From assembly GCA_902761355.1 (NCBI GenBank), contig CACWJY010000020.1:1-54685 (forward strand): 54,685 nt of DNA. The letters are read 5' to 3'. The position numbers and the translations under genes were made by a program. Position 1 is the first letter of the stretch. Every line of letters begins with the position of its first letter. The notes beneath the pieces are model-generated. The model did no database searches and was not told the DNA's origin. It worked only from the letters and a program-made list of their open reading frames with translations. The DNA is from Fibrobacter succinogenes. Its GTDB lineage: Bacteria > Fibrobacterota > Fibrobacteria > Fibrobacterales > Fibrobacteraceae. Of this stretch, positions 1 to 9,446 are shown one piece after another.

Positions 1-23
1 ACGGAGTTCAAGCAAGCCCGAAG

Positions 24-56
24 GGCAAAATACGAAACAAAGTGAGTATTTTGGCC
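24..56. other. Imperfect inverted repeat (hairpin)
   Basis: The arm CAAAATAC at 26-33 is matched by GTATTTTG at 46-53, with a 12-base loop, and flanking GGC/GCC can extend the stem past a one-base bulge. No T-run follows. It may be the terminator or a decayed intergenic element of a gene to the left of the window. The role is unknown. Confidence 0.3.
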
Positions 57-115
57 ATCTGGTTACCCCGATATGATAAATTAAACCGAAGCCGGCGCAA
101 CAATCTGGTTACCCC
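57..115. repeat. Two direct copies of a 13-mer
   Basis: The 13-mer ATCTGGTTACCCC occurs at 57-69 and again at 103-115, 46 bases apart start to start, upstream of the first lipoprotein. The spacing is not an integral number of helical turns near 10.5. It could be a paired operator or the remains of a short intergenic repeat. Confidence 0.4.
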
Positions 116-173
116 TATAACGATTCATCTTTGTCCGAGAGCAAACTGTTTTACGCCGCTCCAATATTTTAGT

Positions 174-179
174 TATATT
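174..179 (+). promoter_or_regulatory. Candidate -10 box for the lipoprotein pair
   Basis: TATATT lies 43 bases before the ATG at 223 in an AT-rich stretch. No convincing TTGACA box is seen upstream. A strong Shine-Dalgarno (TTAGGAGGA, about 209-217) sits between this box and the start codon, so this transcript would carry a normal leader. Confidence 0.4.
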
Positions 180-222
180 TATTTTTAACAAAGGATTTTG
201 GAGAGAATATTAGGAGGACAAA

Positions 223-2625
223 ATGTTCGCTTCCCGCTTGTGCGTGGTCTTTTTTATGGCGATGGGTGTCTACCTGTCTGCTTGTGGTTCAGATTCTGGG
301 TCTAACCAAACTCCGTCTCAGGAATTGTCTAGCGAAAGCCGTTCTCAGAATAAGGATTCTGACCAAAAGGATTTGGATAACAAAGAATCCGACAAGAAGG
401 ATACGACTAAAAAGGAGGCCGATACCCGGGTCTCCAATGCCCTTATCGCTTATGACTCGTTGTACGACTCTCGCCGCGGCGATTATTTAGGCACCATCAG
501 TTTTGGAATGTATGTGTGGATGGCGGATAACGCCTCTGGTAAGGTGTCGACGGTTAAAAGCGTTTGCTATGACAATCAAGACAGCTGCGCTGTACATGGC
601 CGGTTGTACCAGTCGGCTAATGCGGTTGATGCATGCCCGAGCGGGTTCCATATTCCTACACTTGAGGACTGGAATGCCCTTTGGGACTTTCTCTCTCAGA
701 ATAGTCAGCTTGACGGTTCGTTTAACTTGACCTTAGGTGGTTATTGCCTTGACAAGCGTGATTCGCTCGTTTGCAAGAATCAGGAGGAGTCGGGCTGGTA
801 TATGGTGGCGGGCAACGGAGTAACGTCTTTTGCCTCGGTGGGTGGAAAAACCTCGGTTTCTATAGCGAAGCGAGATGAATATTATTCGCTGCGTTGCGTC
901 AATTACACGTATATCGTGGCGGCTATAGAGGATTTGCCTGTTTGCGATTCTTTGAGTGCAAAGTTCCTTAATTCGTTCTACGTGACGAATGAGAAAACCT
1001 CTTTCCATTGTACCGGCAAAAAGTGGGTCGATGATTTTTCGAATGACTGCGGCACGGACGGAAGTTCGAGGGTCGTGAATGACACCATGTATATTTGCAA
1101 GTACGGTGAATGGCAGGTGGCCAAGATTTCTGATTCTGAAGATTCATGCACTACGGAAAATGCCGGAACCTCTTATTTGTTCAACGGGATTAAGTATGTC
1201 TGCGAAAATAAGGCCTGGAGACAGTTTACGGCGCTCGAAAATGCAAAAGGCCTTTGCAAGGACAGCCTGATCGGTAAAATAGATTCTATCCCGAATTCTG
1301 CTGGGCAAGTGGATTATTATAAAGCCTATATCTGTGATTCTACGGGGTGGCGCACCGCAACGATGGTTGACTTTATAGGTGAATGCGATAGTTCCCGCGC
1401 CTATGAAATTCTCAAGTTCAAGGACGTGGAATATGTTTGCCGCGACAATAAGTGGATGTCGCTGAACGAACTGGAACAGGAACTGGGGGTGTGCACTCCC
1501 AAGAAACAGGGCGAAATAGATACGACGAAGGCTGGGCAGGACTACATTTGCGACAGTGCCAGCTGGCGTCGTACGGGCTGGCTTGATTATGTCGGAGAAT
1601 GCAATGAAAACCGTTTGGGCGAAACGACTTCTTATGCAAGTACTCGCTATATGTGCCTTGATACGGGCTGGCATCGCCTGAGCTTGCTAGAAATAGAAAT
1701 TGGAATTTGCTCTAAAGAAAAGCTTGGCGTGTTTGACACGACTAAGAGCGGAACCAAGTATATTTGCGATTCTACGGGGTGGCGAATAGCGGTTATTACG
1801 GATTATGGTGGAAATTGTGACAGCTCCATTTTGGAAAAAATAATTGAGTATGAAGGAGCTAAATATTATTGTTCCGGCTCGGCATGGAAAGAGATGACTT
1901 CTGTAGAATTGACCTTGGGATTTTGCACTAGTGAAAAAAAAGGTGCGTGCGAGGCGATTGGTTCTCAGTATTATTGTTGCAGTTCGGCCTGGACAAAGAC
2001 CAATGCCCAGGACGCCCGTTTTGGAATGTGTACTTCGTCAAGGAGCGGTGAAGTTAAAATAATCCCTGATACGGCTTATGTATGTCAAAAAAATAATTGG
2101 AATGTTTCTCGGTATGTTTCGGATTATGCTGGAATATGTGATTCTGTAAAAATCGGAGCGACAGCGTATTATTTGGGTGTACATTATGGCTGTACATATG
2201 AATATGGTTTCCGTGAGCCTACGTGGGAAAAACTTACTGACAATGTAGAACAGGCTTTGGGTACCTGTCAAGGAAAAAACAAAAATATGCTAAAAGAATA
2301 TAATGGAGTTTCTTACTTGTGCTATAAGAGCGGAAAATGGCAAAAGAGAGACTATCGTTTACCAACATGTGGCCCTGAAAATAATTTAGAACGCCAAATT
2401 ATCGTTGATTCATCAAATTATAAAAATGAATTAGAACAATTTGTTTGTGATACAACCTATTTTAAAAATGGGTGGAAATATTTGACAGAGATTGATACCT
2501 TGGCAAAAAAATATTGTACTCCAGAAATAGCTTATGAGGTATATTACAAGGATGATAACACTACATGGGCTTGTGATACTTCGTACTCTTATTACAGATG
2601 GACTTATGTGGGGTATACCCACTAA
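223..2625 (+). CDS. FISUMP-domain lipoprotein with tandem Cys/Trp repeats (paralog 1)
   Basis: The 800-residue predicted lipoprotein has a signal peptide ending in the lipobox LSAC (Cys21). A charged Ser/Asp/Lys linker follows (about 22-70). Residues about 75-228 form a FISUMP-type domain, recognised by the FGMYVWMADN, RLYQ and CPSGFHIPT segments. From about residue 230 to the end there are roughly 15 degenerate units of about 33-38 residues. Each has the pattern G-x-C, an acidic/aromatic stretch, Y-x-C-D/x-(3-4)-W and an acidic end, so two Cys per unit probably form one disulfide each. A strong SD (AGGAGG) precedes the ATG. Known: the FISUMP family is expanded in Fibrobacter. Inferred: cell-surface or outer-membrane attached, perhaps in adhesion; no enzymatic motif is seen. 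It is followed 16 bases later by a close paralog. Confidence 0.85.
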   Translation: MFASRLCVVFFMAMGVYLSACGSDSGSNQTPSQELSSESRSQNKDSDQKDLDNKESDKKDTTKKEADTRVSNALIAYDSLYDSRRGDYLGTISFGMYVWMADNASGKVSTVKSVCYDNQDSCAVHGRLYQSANAVDACPSGFHIPTLEDWNALWDFLSQNSQLDGSFNLTLGGYCLDKRDSLVCKNQEESGWYMVAGNGVTSFASVGGKTSVSIAKRDEYYSLRCVNYTYIVAAIEDLPVCDSLSAKFLNSFYVTNEKTSFHCTGKKWVDDFSNDCGTDGSSRVVNDTMYICKYGEWQVAKISDSEDSCTTENAGTSYLFNGIKYVCENKAWRQFTALENAKGLCKDSLIGKIDSIPNSAGQVDYYKAYICDSTGWRTATMVDFIGECDSSRAYEILKFKDVEYVCRDNKWMSLNELEQELGVCTPKKQGEIDTTKAGQDYICDSASWRRTGWLDYVGECNENRLGETTSYASTRYMCLDTGWHRLSLLEIEIGICSKEKLGVFDTTKSGTKYICDSTGWRIAVITDYGGNCDSSILEKIIEYEGAKYYCSGSAWKEMTSVELTLGFCTSEKKGACEAIGSQYYCCSSAWTKTNAQDARFGMCTSSRSGEVKIIPDTAYVCQKNNWNVSRYVSDYAGICDSVKIGATAYYLGVHYGCTYEYGFREPTWEKLTDNVEQALGTCQGKNKNMLKEYNGVSYLCYKSGKWQKRDYRLPTCGPENNLERQIIVDSSNYKNELEQFVCDTTYFKNGWKYLTEIDTLAKKYCTPEIAYEVYYKDDNTTWACDTSYSYYRWTYVGYTH

Positions 2626-2641
2626 ATTTTAGGAGAATAAA

Positions 2642-5011
2642 ATGGTTATGTCTCGCTTATACTTGACAATCCTGGTCGCAATGGGTGTTTTATTGTCGGC
2701 TTGTGGTTCGGACTCCGGCTCGAATTTTACTCCGTTGCAGAATTTGTCTAGTTCCAGCAATTCTCAGAATAAAGAAACCGATAAAAAGGATTCTGTAAAG
2801 AACAGTACCGATTCTAAGGTCTCTAATGCTCTTGTGGAATACGATTCGTTGTATGATTCGTATAGCGGCGACTATTTACGCACAATCAGGTTTGGGATGT
2901 ACGTATGGATGGCCGATAATGCCTCTAATAAGGTGTCTACGGTAAAAAGCGTCTGTTACGATGATGACGATGAAAACTGTTCTGCCAATGGTCGCCTATA
3001 CCAGTCGGTTTATGCGGATGATGCGTGCCCCCGTGGATTCCACGTTCCCACGGCGGCTGATTGGGAGGCTCTTCGCGAATTTCTGGTGCAGAACGGTCAA
3101 CTGGAAAAAACGTTTAACTTAGTTTTGGGCGGTTATTGCGCCGATGCGAGAGATTCTCTGCTTTGCAGGGATCTGGGGTCTGCTGGGGCGTATCTGGTGG
3201 CAGGTAACGGAATTATCTCGTTTGCCTCGATTACACAGAAACCGTCGATTGCTATAGCAAAACGAGATGAGTACTATTCTTTGCGCTGCGTGAATTACTC
3301 TTATATTGTGGCTAAAAAAGATGAATTGCCTGTTTGTGATACTCTGAGTTCCAAGTACCTTAATTCTTTTTACGTGACAGATGAAAAAACGTCTTTCCGT
3401 TGTACGGGGAACCGCTGGGTTGATGATTTTTCGACGGCTTGCGATGCTGAAGGAATGTCGATGGTTGCTAACGATACCATGTATATTTGCAAGTACGGGG
3501 AATGGCAGGTCGCCAAAATCACGGATTCTCGCGACTCCTGTACTGAGGCAAATGAGGGTAAGTCTTACACGTTCAATGGCGTTCCGTATGTTTGTAAGAA
3601 TAATGCCTGGGAAGAGTTTTCTTCTGTTGAAAAATCGTTTGGACTTTGTGTCGATAGCCTCATGGGTAAGCTTGATTCGATTGAGAGTGTGGCTGAAAAC
3701 ATGAGCGTCTACAAAGTCTATATCTGTGATTCTACGGGTTGGCGTGTCGCGAACATGATCGATGTCGTTGGGGAATGTGACAGTAACCGTACATACGAAA
3801 CAACGGAATATCGAAGTGTCGGTTATGTTTGCCGTAACGAAAAATGGGAAGCGCTTAATGAATTGGAGCAGGAATTGGGAGCCTGTACGCCTAAGCGTCA
3901 GGGACTTATTGACACGACTCGTGCCGGCCAGGACTATATTTGCGATAGTGCCAGCTGGCGTCGTACCGGTTGGCTTGATTATGTGGACGAATGTAATGCC
4001 GCACGTTTAAAATACACGACTTCTTATGCAAATAACCGTTATATCTGTCTAGATACTGGTTGGCACCGAATGAGTACGCTAGAAATGGAATTGGGAATCT
4101 GCTATAAAGAAAATATTGGCCAGTTCGATACAACAAAGAGTTCTGCTACCTATATATGCGATTCTACCGGCTGGCGAACCACCGTTGTTGATGATTATGG
4201 TGGAAAATGCGACAGTACTATCATGAATAAGATCGTTGCTTACGGCAAAAGCTCGTATTATTGCACGGGAAATGCCTGGAAAGAAATGACGTCTGTCGAA
4301 AAGACTATTGGCCTTTGTACAATAGAAAAGTCGCGTACATGTGAACCCATTAATGGTCAGTATTATTGTTGCTACTCGACTTGGATTAGTACCAATGCTC
4401 AGGATGCCCGTTTTGGAACGTGTACTTCGTTAAGAGAAGGTGAAATTCAAAAAGTCCCCGATACGGCTTATGTTTGTGAGAATGGTAAGTGGTATAAAGG
4501 TAAGATCGAAGATTATGCGGGACCGTGCTCACAAAACTTGGGACGTCATATAACGTATATGGGGCAAGTTTATGGGTGCATAGATACGGTGCAATGGATT
4601 ACAATTGCAGACCCCTTGGAAAGGGAACTTGGCTATTGTGTTGGTTGTAATGATCACCTGATAAAAGAGTATGAGGGGCAGTTCTATGAATGCATTTCTA
4701 GTAGAGGTAGATCTTGGTGGCGTACGTTGTTTCAGCTAGAACCGGATTCAAATCATAGGAAATTATATCGGTGTGATTCTACGGTTACTCCAGGTACTAT
4801 GGAAAGTGTGCATGGTACTAGTTTTTCGCAGGATTACGTGTGCGATTATAAAACTTTTGGAAATGCTTGGAAAATGTTGTCTCTTTCGGATACTATAGCT
4901 GGAAAGTATTGCTGTGAAGATATGTTGGACTCGGTAATTGTGTATCAGACGTCTAAATATATTTGCAATTATTCTACACTTAAATATTATAGATGGATGC
5001 GCTATAATTAA
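2642..5011 (+). CDS. FISUMP-domain lipoprotein with tandem Cys/Trp repeats (paralog 2)
   Basis: The 789-residue paralog of the preceding gene has the same architecture: signal peptide with LSAC lipobox (Cys21), a short Ser/Lys linker, a FISUMP-type domain, then about 15 Cys/Trp repeat units. Many units are near-identical to the matching unit in paralog 1, for example the YICDSASWRRTGWLDYV block. The last three or four units diverge strongly and carry extra Cys. The SD TAGGAG lies before the ATG; a second ATG two codons on is possible. The 16-base spacing implies one operon and a tandem duplication. No terminator is visible before mfd, 18 bases downstream. Function is unknown; the surface location is inferred from the lipobox. 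Confidence 0.85.
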   Translation: MVMSRLYLTILVAMGVLLSACGSDSGSNFTPLQNLSSSSNSQNKETDKKDSVKNSTDSKVSNALVEYDSLYDSYSGDYLRTIRFGMYVWMADNASNKVSTVKSVCYDDDDENCSANGRLYQSVYADDACPRGFHVPTAADWEALREFLVQNGQLEKTFNLVLGGYCADARDSLLCRDLGSAGAYLVAGNGIISFASITQKPSIAIAKRDEYYSLRCVNYSYIVAKKDELPVCDTLSSKYLNSFYVTDEKTSFRCTGNRWVDDFSTACDAEGMSMVANDTMYICKYGEWQVAKITDSRDSCTEANEGKSYTFNGVPYVCKNNAWEEFSSVEKSFGLCVDSLMGKLDSIESVAENMSVYKVYICDSTGWRVANMIDVVGECDSNRTYETTEYRSVGYVCRNEKWEALNELEQELGACTPKRQGLIDTTRAGQDYICDSASWRRTGWLDYVDECNAARLKYTTSYANNRYICLDTGWHRMSTLEMELGICYKENIGQFDTTKSSATYICDSTGWRTTVVDDYGGKCDSTIMNKIVAYGKSSYYCTGNAWKEMTSVEKTIGLCTIEKSRTCEPINGQYYCCYSTWISTNAQDARFGTCTSLREGEIQKVPDTAYVCENGKWYKGKIEDYAGPCSQNLGRHITYMGQVYGCIDTVQWITIADPLERELGYCVGCNDHLIKEYEGQFYECISSRGRSWWRTLFQLEPDSNHRKLYRCDSTVTPGTMESVHGTSFSQDYVCDYKTFGNAWKMLSLSDTIAGKYCCEDMLDSVIVYQTSKYICNYSTLKYYRWMRYN

Positions 5012-5029
5012 TTTTCTACTTTTGCGTGT

Positions 5030-8000
5030 GTGGTAGAATCCCTTTCTGAATTTATAACATTCGCCCGTTCCGAAACGCTTAACCTCTTTAGCAAGGCTGA
5101 AGGGGGCGCGCTTCATGTAAATGGGGCGACGGTTCCGGCGGCTGCCATGATGGTTGCTTCACGCTTCCTTAAAAAGCCTGGCCCGATTTTGGTCGTGACC
5201 AAAGACTACAAGAGCGCTGAGAACTGGGTTGAAAATCTGGAAGGGTTGTTGGGTGAAGATTTTGTCCGATTTTTCCCATCGATTGGCTTGAAACCTTACG
5301 AAAAGAAGGTGCCGTTTGAGGGCGTTATCGAAGAACGCCTCAAGTTTTTCCGTGATGTAGAAGGTGCAAATCCCTTTGTAACGGTGTGTCCGCTCGATTC
5401 GTTCTTGATGCGGCTCCCGGCTCCACATACGGTGATGAAGGACTGCCTTGAACTCAAGGTGGGCGGTGTTGCCGAGCCCTCGTCGCTGCGCCCCTGGTTT
5501 TTGGATCATGGCTTCGTAGAACAGCCCGTGGTGTCGGGCGTGGGGGAGTTTTCGATTCGCGGGTGTATTCTGGACGTAAACTGCTTATTGTATCCGCATC
5601 CGATTCGTATCGAATTCTTTGGCGACGAGATTGAATCCATCCGTAGCTTCGACATTTTTTCTCAGCGTTCCGTAGAGACCATGAAGTCGGTGAAACTTTT
5701 CCCGATGGGCGAGTTCACCGTCAAGGAACATGAGGCGGCGTGCTATAACGGCGATCTTTCGGGGCTCTGGTGGCATCGTGGGCGTTATCAGTCGCTAAAT
5801 TCTAGCCTGCTTGATTATTTGCCGAATGCCTCGCTGGTGTTCGAGGAATTGTCGCTTTTGTCGGAAAATGCGTCGAAGTATTATTTGAACTGCGAGAATA
5901 CCTTCAGGGAAGTTCGCGAAGTTGATACCGAGGCGGTGGACCCGGCGCATACCTGGTTCAAGATGGGCGAACTTTCGCGCCTGTTTGTGGGCCGCACCTC
6001 GATGGATGTTTCTCGAGTGCAGCTCAATGACGGCAACAGTCATGAACTGAATTGCAAACCGCAGGATTTTTCGTCGAACGGGACAGATTCGGTTGCCAAA
6101 GAAATCGAGGAATTTGCGGCTCGAGGCGGGACCGTTTATGTGGTTGCGCCGACGGCGGGTGCGCTGGGGCGTATCAAGCAGATGCTTGAAGGCTTGCCGG
6201 TTGAAGACTACATTGTCGGCAACATGTCCGAGGGTTTTTGGCTCGAAAATGATGAAATCGCCTTCCTGACAGAAACCCGCATTTTTAACCGCCATTCCAA
6301 TAAGACTCGTAAACGCAAGATTGCTGGCTCCGTATCGGGAGCTTTGATGATTGAGTCGCTAAACCGTGGCGATTTTGTTTCGCACGAAGATCACGGTGTG
6401 GGCAAGTATTTGGGGCTTGTGCGCGTAAACGTGAACGGCGGTATGGTGGACTGCGCCTTGCTGGAATACGCCGGCGGTGACAAGCTCAAGTTCCCCGTGG
6501 CGGACTTGCAGAAGATTGAACGCCTCGATACGCAGGAGACGGCTCCTAAACTGGATCGATTGGGCGGTAAGGCCTGGGAAAACCTTAAGGAACGCGTCAA
6601 GAAAAAGGTTATCCAGATTGCGCGCGAACTGGTGGAACTTTATGCCAAGCGCGAATTGGTGGAGGGCTTTGATTTCCCTCCTGATGGCAAGCTGCAGAAA
6701 GAATTTGAAGACGCTTTTGAATACGACCCGACTCCCGACCAGGTAAAGGCAACCGAAGATATCAAACGTGATATGGAAAGCCGTCGCCCGATGGACCGCC
6801 TGATTTGTGGCGACGTGGGCTTTGGAAAAACCGAAGTGGCCATGCGTGCGGCGTTCAAGTGCGTGGTGAGTAAAAAGCAGGTGGTACTTTTGGTGCCGAC
6901 GACGATTCTGGCGGCTCAGCATTACGAAAACTTCATGGACCGTTTTGCGGGCTTTGGCGTGAATATTGCGCTGGTGAACCGCTACAAGACTGCGAAGGAA
7001 AAGAAGGAAATTTTCAAGCAGGTAAGCGAAGGTAAAGTCGATATTCTTGTCGGTACGCACAGCCTGCTTTCCGAGAAAAATCAGTTCAAGGATTTGGGCC
7101 TTCTGATTATTGACGAAGAACAAAAATTCGGCGTCAAACAGAAAGAAAAGTTGCGAGAATTGCGTCTTGCTGTAGATACGCTCAGTATGAGTGCGACTCC
7201 GATTCCGCGTTCGCTGCACTTGAGTATGACGGGCGTGCGTGATATTTCTCTGATAAACACGCCGCCGGTCAACCGTCTACCTGTCGAAACGACGCTTATG
7301 AAGCGCGATGACATGGTCATTAAGCATGCGATTGAAGATGAACTTGCCCGCGGTGGTCAGGTGTTTATTGTGAATGACCGCGTTCAAAGCATTTACGAAC
7401 TTGCCGACGATATTGAACAGCTTGTTCCTGAAGCGCATATCGGTATTGCCCATGGGCAGATGAATGACCGTGATCTTGAAAATGCAATGGAAGCGTTTAT
7501 CTCTCGCAAGTTCGATATTCTCGTCAGTACGAGCATTATTGAATCTGGTCTGGACGTGCCGAACGCGAATACGATTATCATCATGAACGCGCACCACTTT
7601 GGAATTAGTCAGCTGTACCAGATGCGTGGCCGTGTGGGTCGTAGTAGTGTACTTGCCAAGGCTCTGTTGGTTATTCCGTCGCAGCATGAAATTTCGCCAG
7701 AATCTATGCGCCGCCTAAAGGCATTGGAACAGTTTACCGACTTGGGTAGCGGTTATCAGCTGGCCATGCGCGACTTGGAAATCCGCGGGGCAGGCAACCT
7801 GCTCGGTCAGGAACAGCATGGCTTTATTGCCGAAGTCGGCTTTGAAACTTATGTGCGCCTGGTGCGCGAGGCAGTGGACCAGCTGCGGGGCGGTACGGTC
7901 GAAAAGCCTATACAGACCCGCGTAGAACTCGGCGTGGATGCTTACTTGCCCGAAGACTATATTCAGGACGGGCTCACTCGAATTTCGATGTACCAGCGGA

Positions 8001-8380
8001 TTGCCCGTGTTACGCATACCGACGAAATTGCGGGGCTTGCTCAGGAACTTGCGGATCGTTTCGGGCCTGTGCCCGATGCGGCCAAGATGCTTTTGCTGGT
8101 GACGGAGATAGGCATCTTGTCCGGGCGGCTCCGTATTCAAGGCCTTGTACAGCGCAAGGGAATGCTTGCGGCCACCTTCGTCGAATTCCCGCCGCCCGAT
8201 CCGCGAATCATCAGCGAAATGTACGCGAATACGCTATTCCCCATGCGAATTATGGGTGGTTCGCCGTTGCAGGTCGTCATTGAACTCGGTAAGGGAAATG
8301 CTGTAGAACTCGCCGAAAAGAGCCTCAAGGAATTCCGGGCCTTTGCTGCGATTAAAGCGGACTCAACGGTCGCTCACTAG
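5030..8380 (+). CDS. mfd: Transcription-repair coupling factor Mfd
   Basis: At 1116 residues this has the usual Mfd length. Mfd is a cytoplasmic ATP-driven translocase that removes RNA polymerase stalled at DNA lesions and recruits UvrA. Visible in order are the UvrB-like N-terminal region, the RNA-polymerase interaction (CarD-like) region with FVSHEDHGVGKY near residue 450, Walker A GDVGFGKTE near residue 594, the DEEQ box, SATPIPRSL, the helicase motif QMRGRVGRS, and a C-terminal TRCF domain. The start is GTG at 5030, with other in-tandem GTGs just upstream and a poor SD, so the exact start is uncertain. It ends tail to tail with the TatD-like gene, the stop codons overlapping within CTAG. 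Confidence 0.97.
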   Translation: MVESLSEFITFARSETLNLFSKAEGGALHVNGATVPAAAMMVASRFLKKPGPILVVTKDYKSAENWVENLEGLLGEDFVRFFPSIGLKPYEKKVPFEGVIEERLKFFRDVEGANPFVTVCPLDSFLMRLPAPHTVMKDCLELKVGGVAEPSSLRPWFLDHGFVEQPVVSGVGEFSIRGCILDVNCLLYPHPIRIEFFGDEIESIRSFDIFSQRSVETMKSVKLFPMGEFTVKEHEAACYNGDLSGLWWHRGRYQSLNSSLLDYLPNASLVFEELSLLSENASKYYLNCENTFREVREVDTEAVDPAHTWFKMGELSRLFVGRTSMDVSRVQLNDGNSHELNCKPQDFSSNGTDSVAKEIEEFAARGGTVYVVAPTAGALGRIKQMLEGLPVEDYIVGNMSEGFWLENDEIAFLTETRIFNRHSNKTRKRKIAGSVSGALMIESLNRGDFVSHEDHGVGKYLGLVRVNVNGGMVDCALLEYAGGDKLKFPVADLQKIERLDTQETAPKLDRLGGKAWENLKERVKKKVIQIARELVELYAKRELVEGFDFPPDGKLQKEFEDAFEYDPTPDQVKATEDIKRDMESRRPMDRLICGDVGFGKTEVAMRAAFKCVVSKKQVVLLVPTTILAAQHYENFMDRFAGFGVNIALVNRYKTAKEKKEIFKQVSEGKVDILVGTHSLLSEKNQFKDLGLLIIDEEQKFGVKQKEKLRELRLAVDTLSMSATPIPRSLHLSMTGVRDISLINTPPVNRLPVETTLMKRDDMVIKHAIEDELARGGQVFIVNDRVQSIYELADDIEQLVPEAHIGIAHGQMNDRDLENAMEAFISRKFDILVSTSIIESGLDVPNANTIIIMNAHHFGISQLYQMRGRVGRSSVLAKALLVIPSQHEISPESMRRLKALEQFTDLGSGYQLAMRDLEIRGAGNLLGQEQHGFIAEVGFETYVRLVREAVDQLRGGTVEKPIQTRVELGVDAYLPEDYIQDGLTRISMYQRIARVTHTDEIAGLAQELADRFGPVPDAAKMLLLVTEIGILSGRLRIQGLVQRKGMLAATFVEFPPPDPRIISEMYANTLFPMRIMGGSPLQVVIELGKGNAVELAEKSLKEFRAFAAIKADSTVAH

Positions 8381-9123
8381 TTGTTTCTGATTAATTGTTC
8401 TGTTTCTTCGAGCTGCTCGATCAGGGCGTCTGCAATCTTATCGGCCGATTCGTTCTTGAGAAGCTTTGTAGTGACAAAGGTCTCGTCGGCGTCCGTTTCA
8501 AAGCGCATTTGCTCTGAAGGAATCAGCGGAATGGCTGCCAGAGTCGATTTTTTGCGGAACGAATCGAGGTGCAGCGAGAAAATGGGGCTTAACGGCTGAG
8601 CTTCGCTTACAATCGAAACGTCGCCGCCAAAACGGTGGAAAACGGGATGGACCAAGGGGGCCCTCTGTCTAGACCGGATGTTGGATTTTTTCCCGGGGTA
8701 GCCGCAATCTTCCAATACCTTAAGAATACGATTGTAGTCGCCAACGCAGTGGATATGCAGGTCTCGGTGGTAGTTGCGTGCAAGTTCCACCTGCCTTATA
8801 AAGACCTGTTCTTGAAGGTCTCCTTCGGCGTATCCGCCATAGCGCTTGTCGAGTCCACATTCTCCGACACCCGCCTCAGGGTAGTTCTCTAAAAGAGACT
8901 CGAGGCGTTCCCAGTCGGCTTCGGTGACATCGCCTGCAACCATGGGATGGATTCCGTAGCTACGGGTGGATCCCTCAAAAAGGGAACCTTCCATCTTTTG
9001 CAGGATTTCCCATTCCCAGGGTTCGCATGCGATTGCATTAAAGTGCAACCCCCGTTTTTGTAACGTGCGGGCGAGCGAAATTGGCTGGGGAAGCCGTGCC
9101 AAATGAATGTGAAAGTCGTTCAT
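8377..9123 (-). CDS. TatD-family metal-dependent hydrolase
   Basis: The 248-residue protein of the TatD DNase family (amidohydrolase fold) starts with the metal motif FHIHL (HxH). It continues with YGIHP, GECGLD (the metal-bridging Glu), HIHC and, near the C-terminus, FETDAD, the usual last metal Asp. Known: TatD proteins are metal-dependent nucleases. This copy is slightly short and rather divergent in its second half, so activity is inferred. The ATG sits six bases behind a TATATT box on the same strand, suggesting a leaderless message. It converges on mfd with a 4-base overlap. Confidence 0.85.
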   Translation of the reverse strand: MNDFHIHLARLPQPISLARTLQKRGLHFNAIACEPWEWEILQKMEGSLFEGSTRSYGIHPMVAGDVTEADWERLESLLENYPEAGVGECGLDKRYGGYAEGDLQEQVFIRQVELARNYHRDLHIHCVGDYNRILKVLEDCGYPGKKSNIRSRQRAPLVHPVFHRFGGDVSIVSEAQPLSPIFSLHLDSFRKKSTLAAIPLIPSEQMRFETDADETFVTTKLLKNESADKIADALIEQLEETEQLIRNN

Positions 9124-9129
9124 ACCCTT

Positions 9130-9135
9130 AATATA
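9130..9135 (-). promoter_or_regulatory. -10 box six bases before the TatD-like start
   Basis: On the minus strand TATATT is followed by AAGGGT and then the ATG at 9123. Transcription starting about 7 bases after the -10 box would begin on or next to the start codon. The AAGGG lies too close to the ATG to be a usable Shine-Dalgarno. Confidence 0.5.
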
Positions 9136-9247
9136 TACTCGAAAAAAGTGTTTTTATATAGGTAAATGCAAAAAAGTTGTTGTTTTTTTAGAAGAAAATG
9201 CTTAATTTAAAGTTATCATAACCGTTTGCGTAAATAAAGGAGTTTTT

Positions 9248-9445
9248 ATGCGCGATCTTTTGGAAAAAGCATTGAATAAAGGCCTTGGTGTTTCTTTTAC
9301 GACCGAAGGCGGTTTTACTGTCATTCGTATTACCAAGGGGGCTGATATCGTAGCATCCTGTAGCCTTGGTTCGGCTGATTTTCGCGCAAGTGTAGAAGAA
9401 TCTTTGCAGTCGCTTTTGCTTGACTTGGAACGCAAAGGTTTGTAA
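9248..9445 (+). CDS. Small conserved-looking protein of unknown function
   Basis: The 65-residue soluble protein has no signal peptide or membrane segment. A good SD (AAAGGAG, about 9236-9242) sits before the ATG, which supports it as a real gene. The predicted structure is helix, two beta strands with GGFTVIRI and VASCSLGS, then a C-terminal helix with a Leu-rich face. I do not recognise the family. It stands alone: divergent from the TatD-like gene, convergent with the Ala/Pro-rich outer membrane protein and followed by a strong terminator. Confidence 0.75.
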   Translation: MRDLLEKALNKGLGVSFTTEGGFTVIRITKGADIVASCSLGSADFRASVEESLQSLLLDLERKGL

Positions 9446-9446
9446 T

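Noticed and set aside
1..45. Possible end of a coding gene entering from the left (frame 1, stop TGA at 43-45)
   Set aside because: Only 14 codons are visible (reading TEFKQARRAKYETK). They overlap a hairpin, and neither family nor codon pattern can be judged.
1140..2300. CRISPR-like regular repeats in the first two genes
   Set aside because: The repeats are in frame and degenerate at the DNA level, they code for Cys/Trp units, and there are no near-identical short repeats with unique spacers.
6359..7219. A 286-codon open frame on the minus strand inside mfd
   Set aside because: It lies fully opposite conserved helicase motifs of Mfd. The product is His/Phe-rich with no family features.
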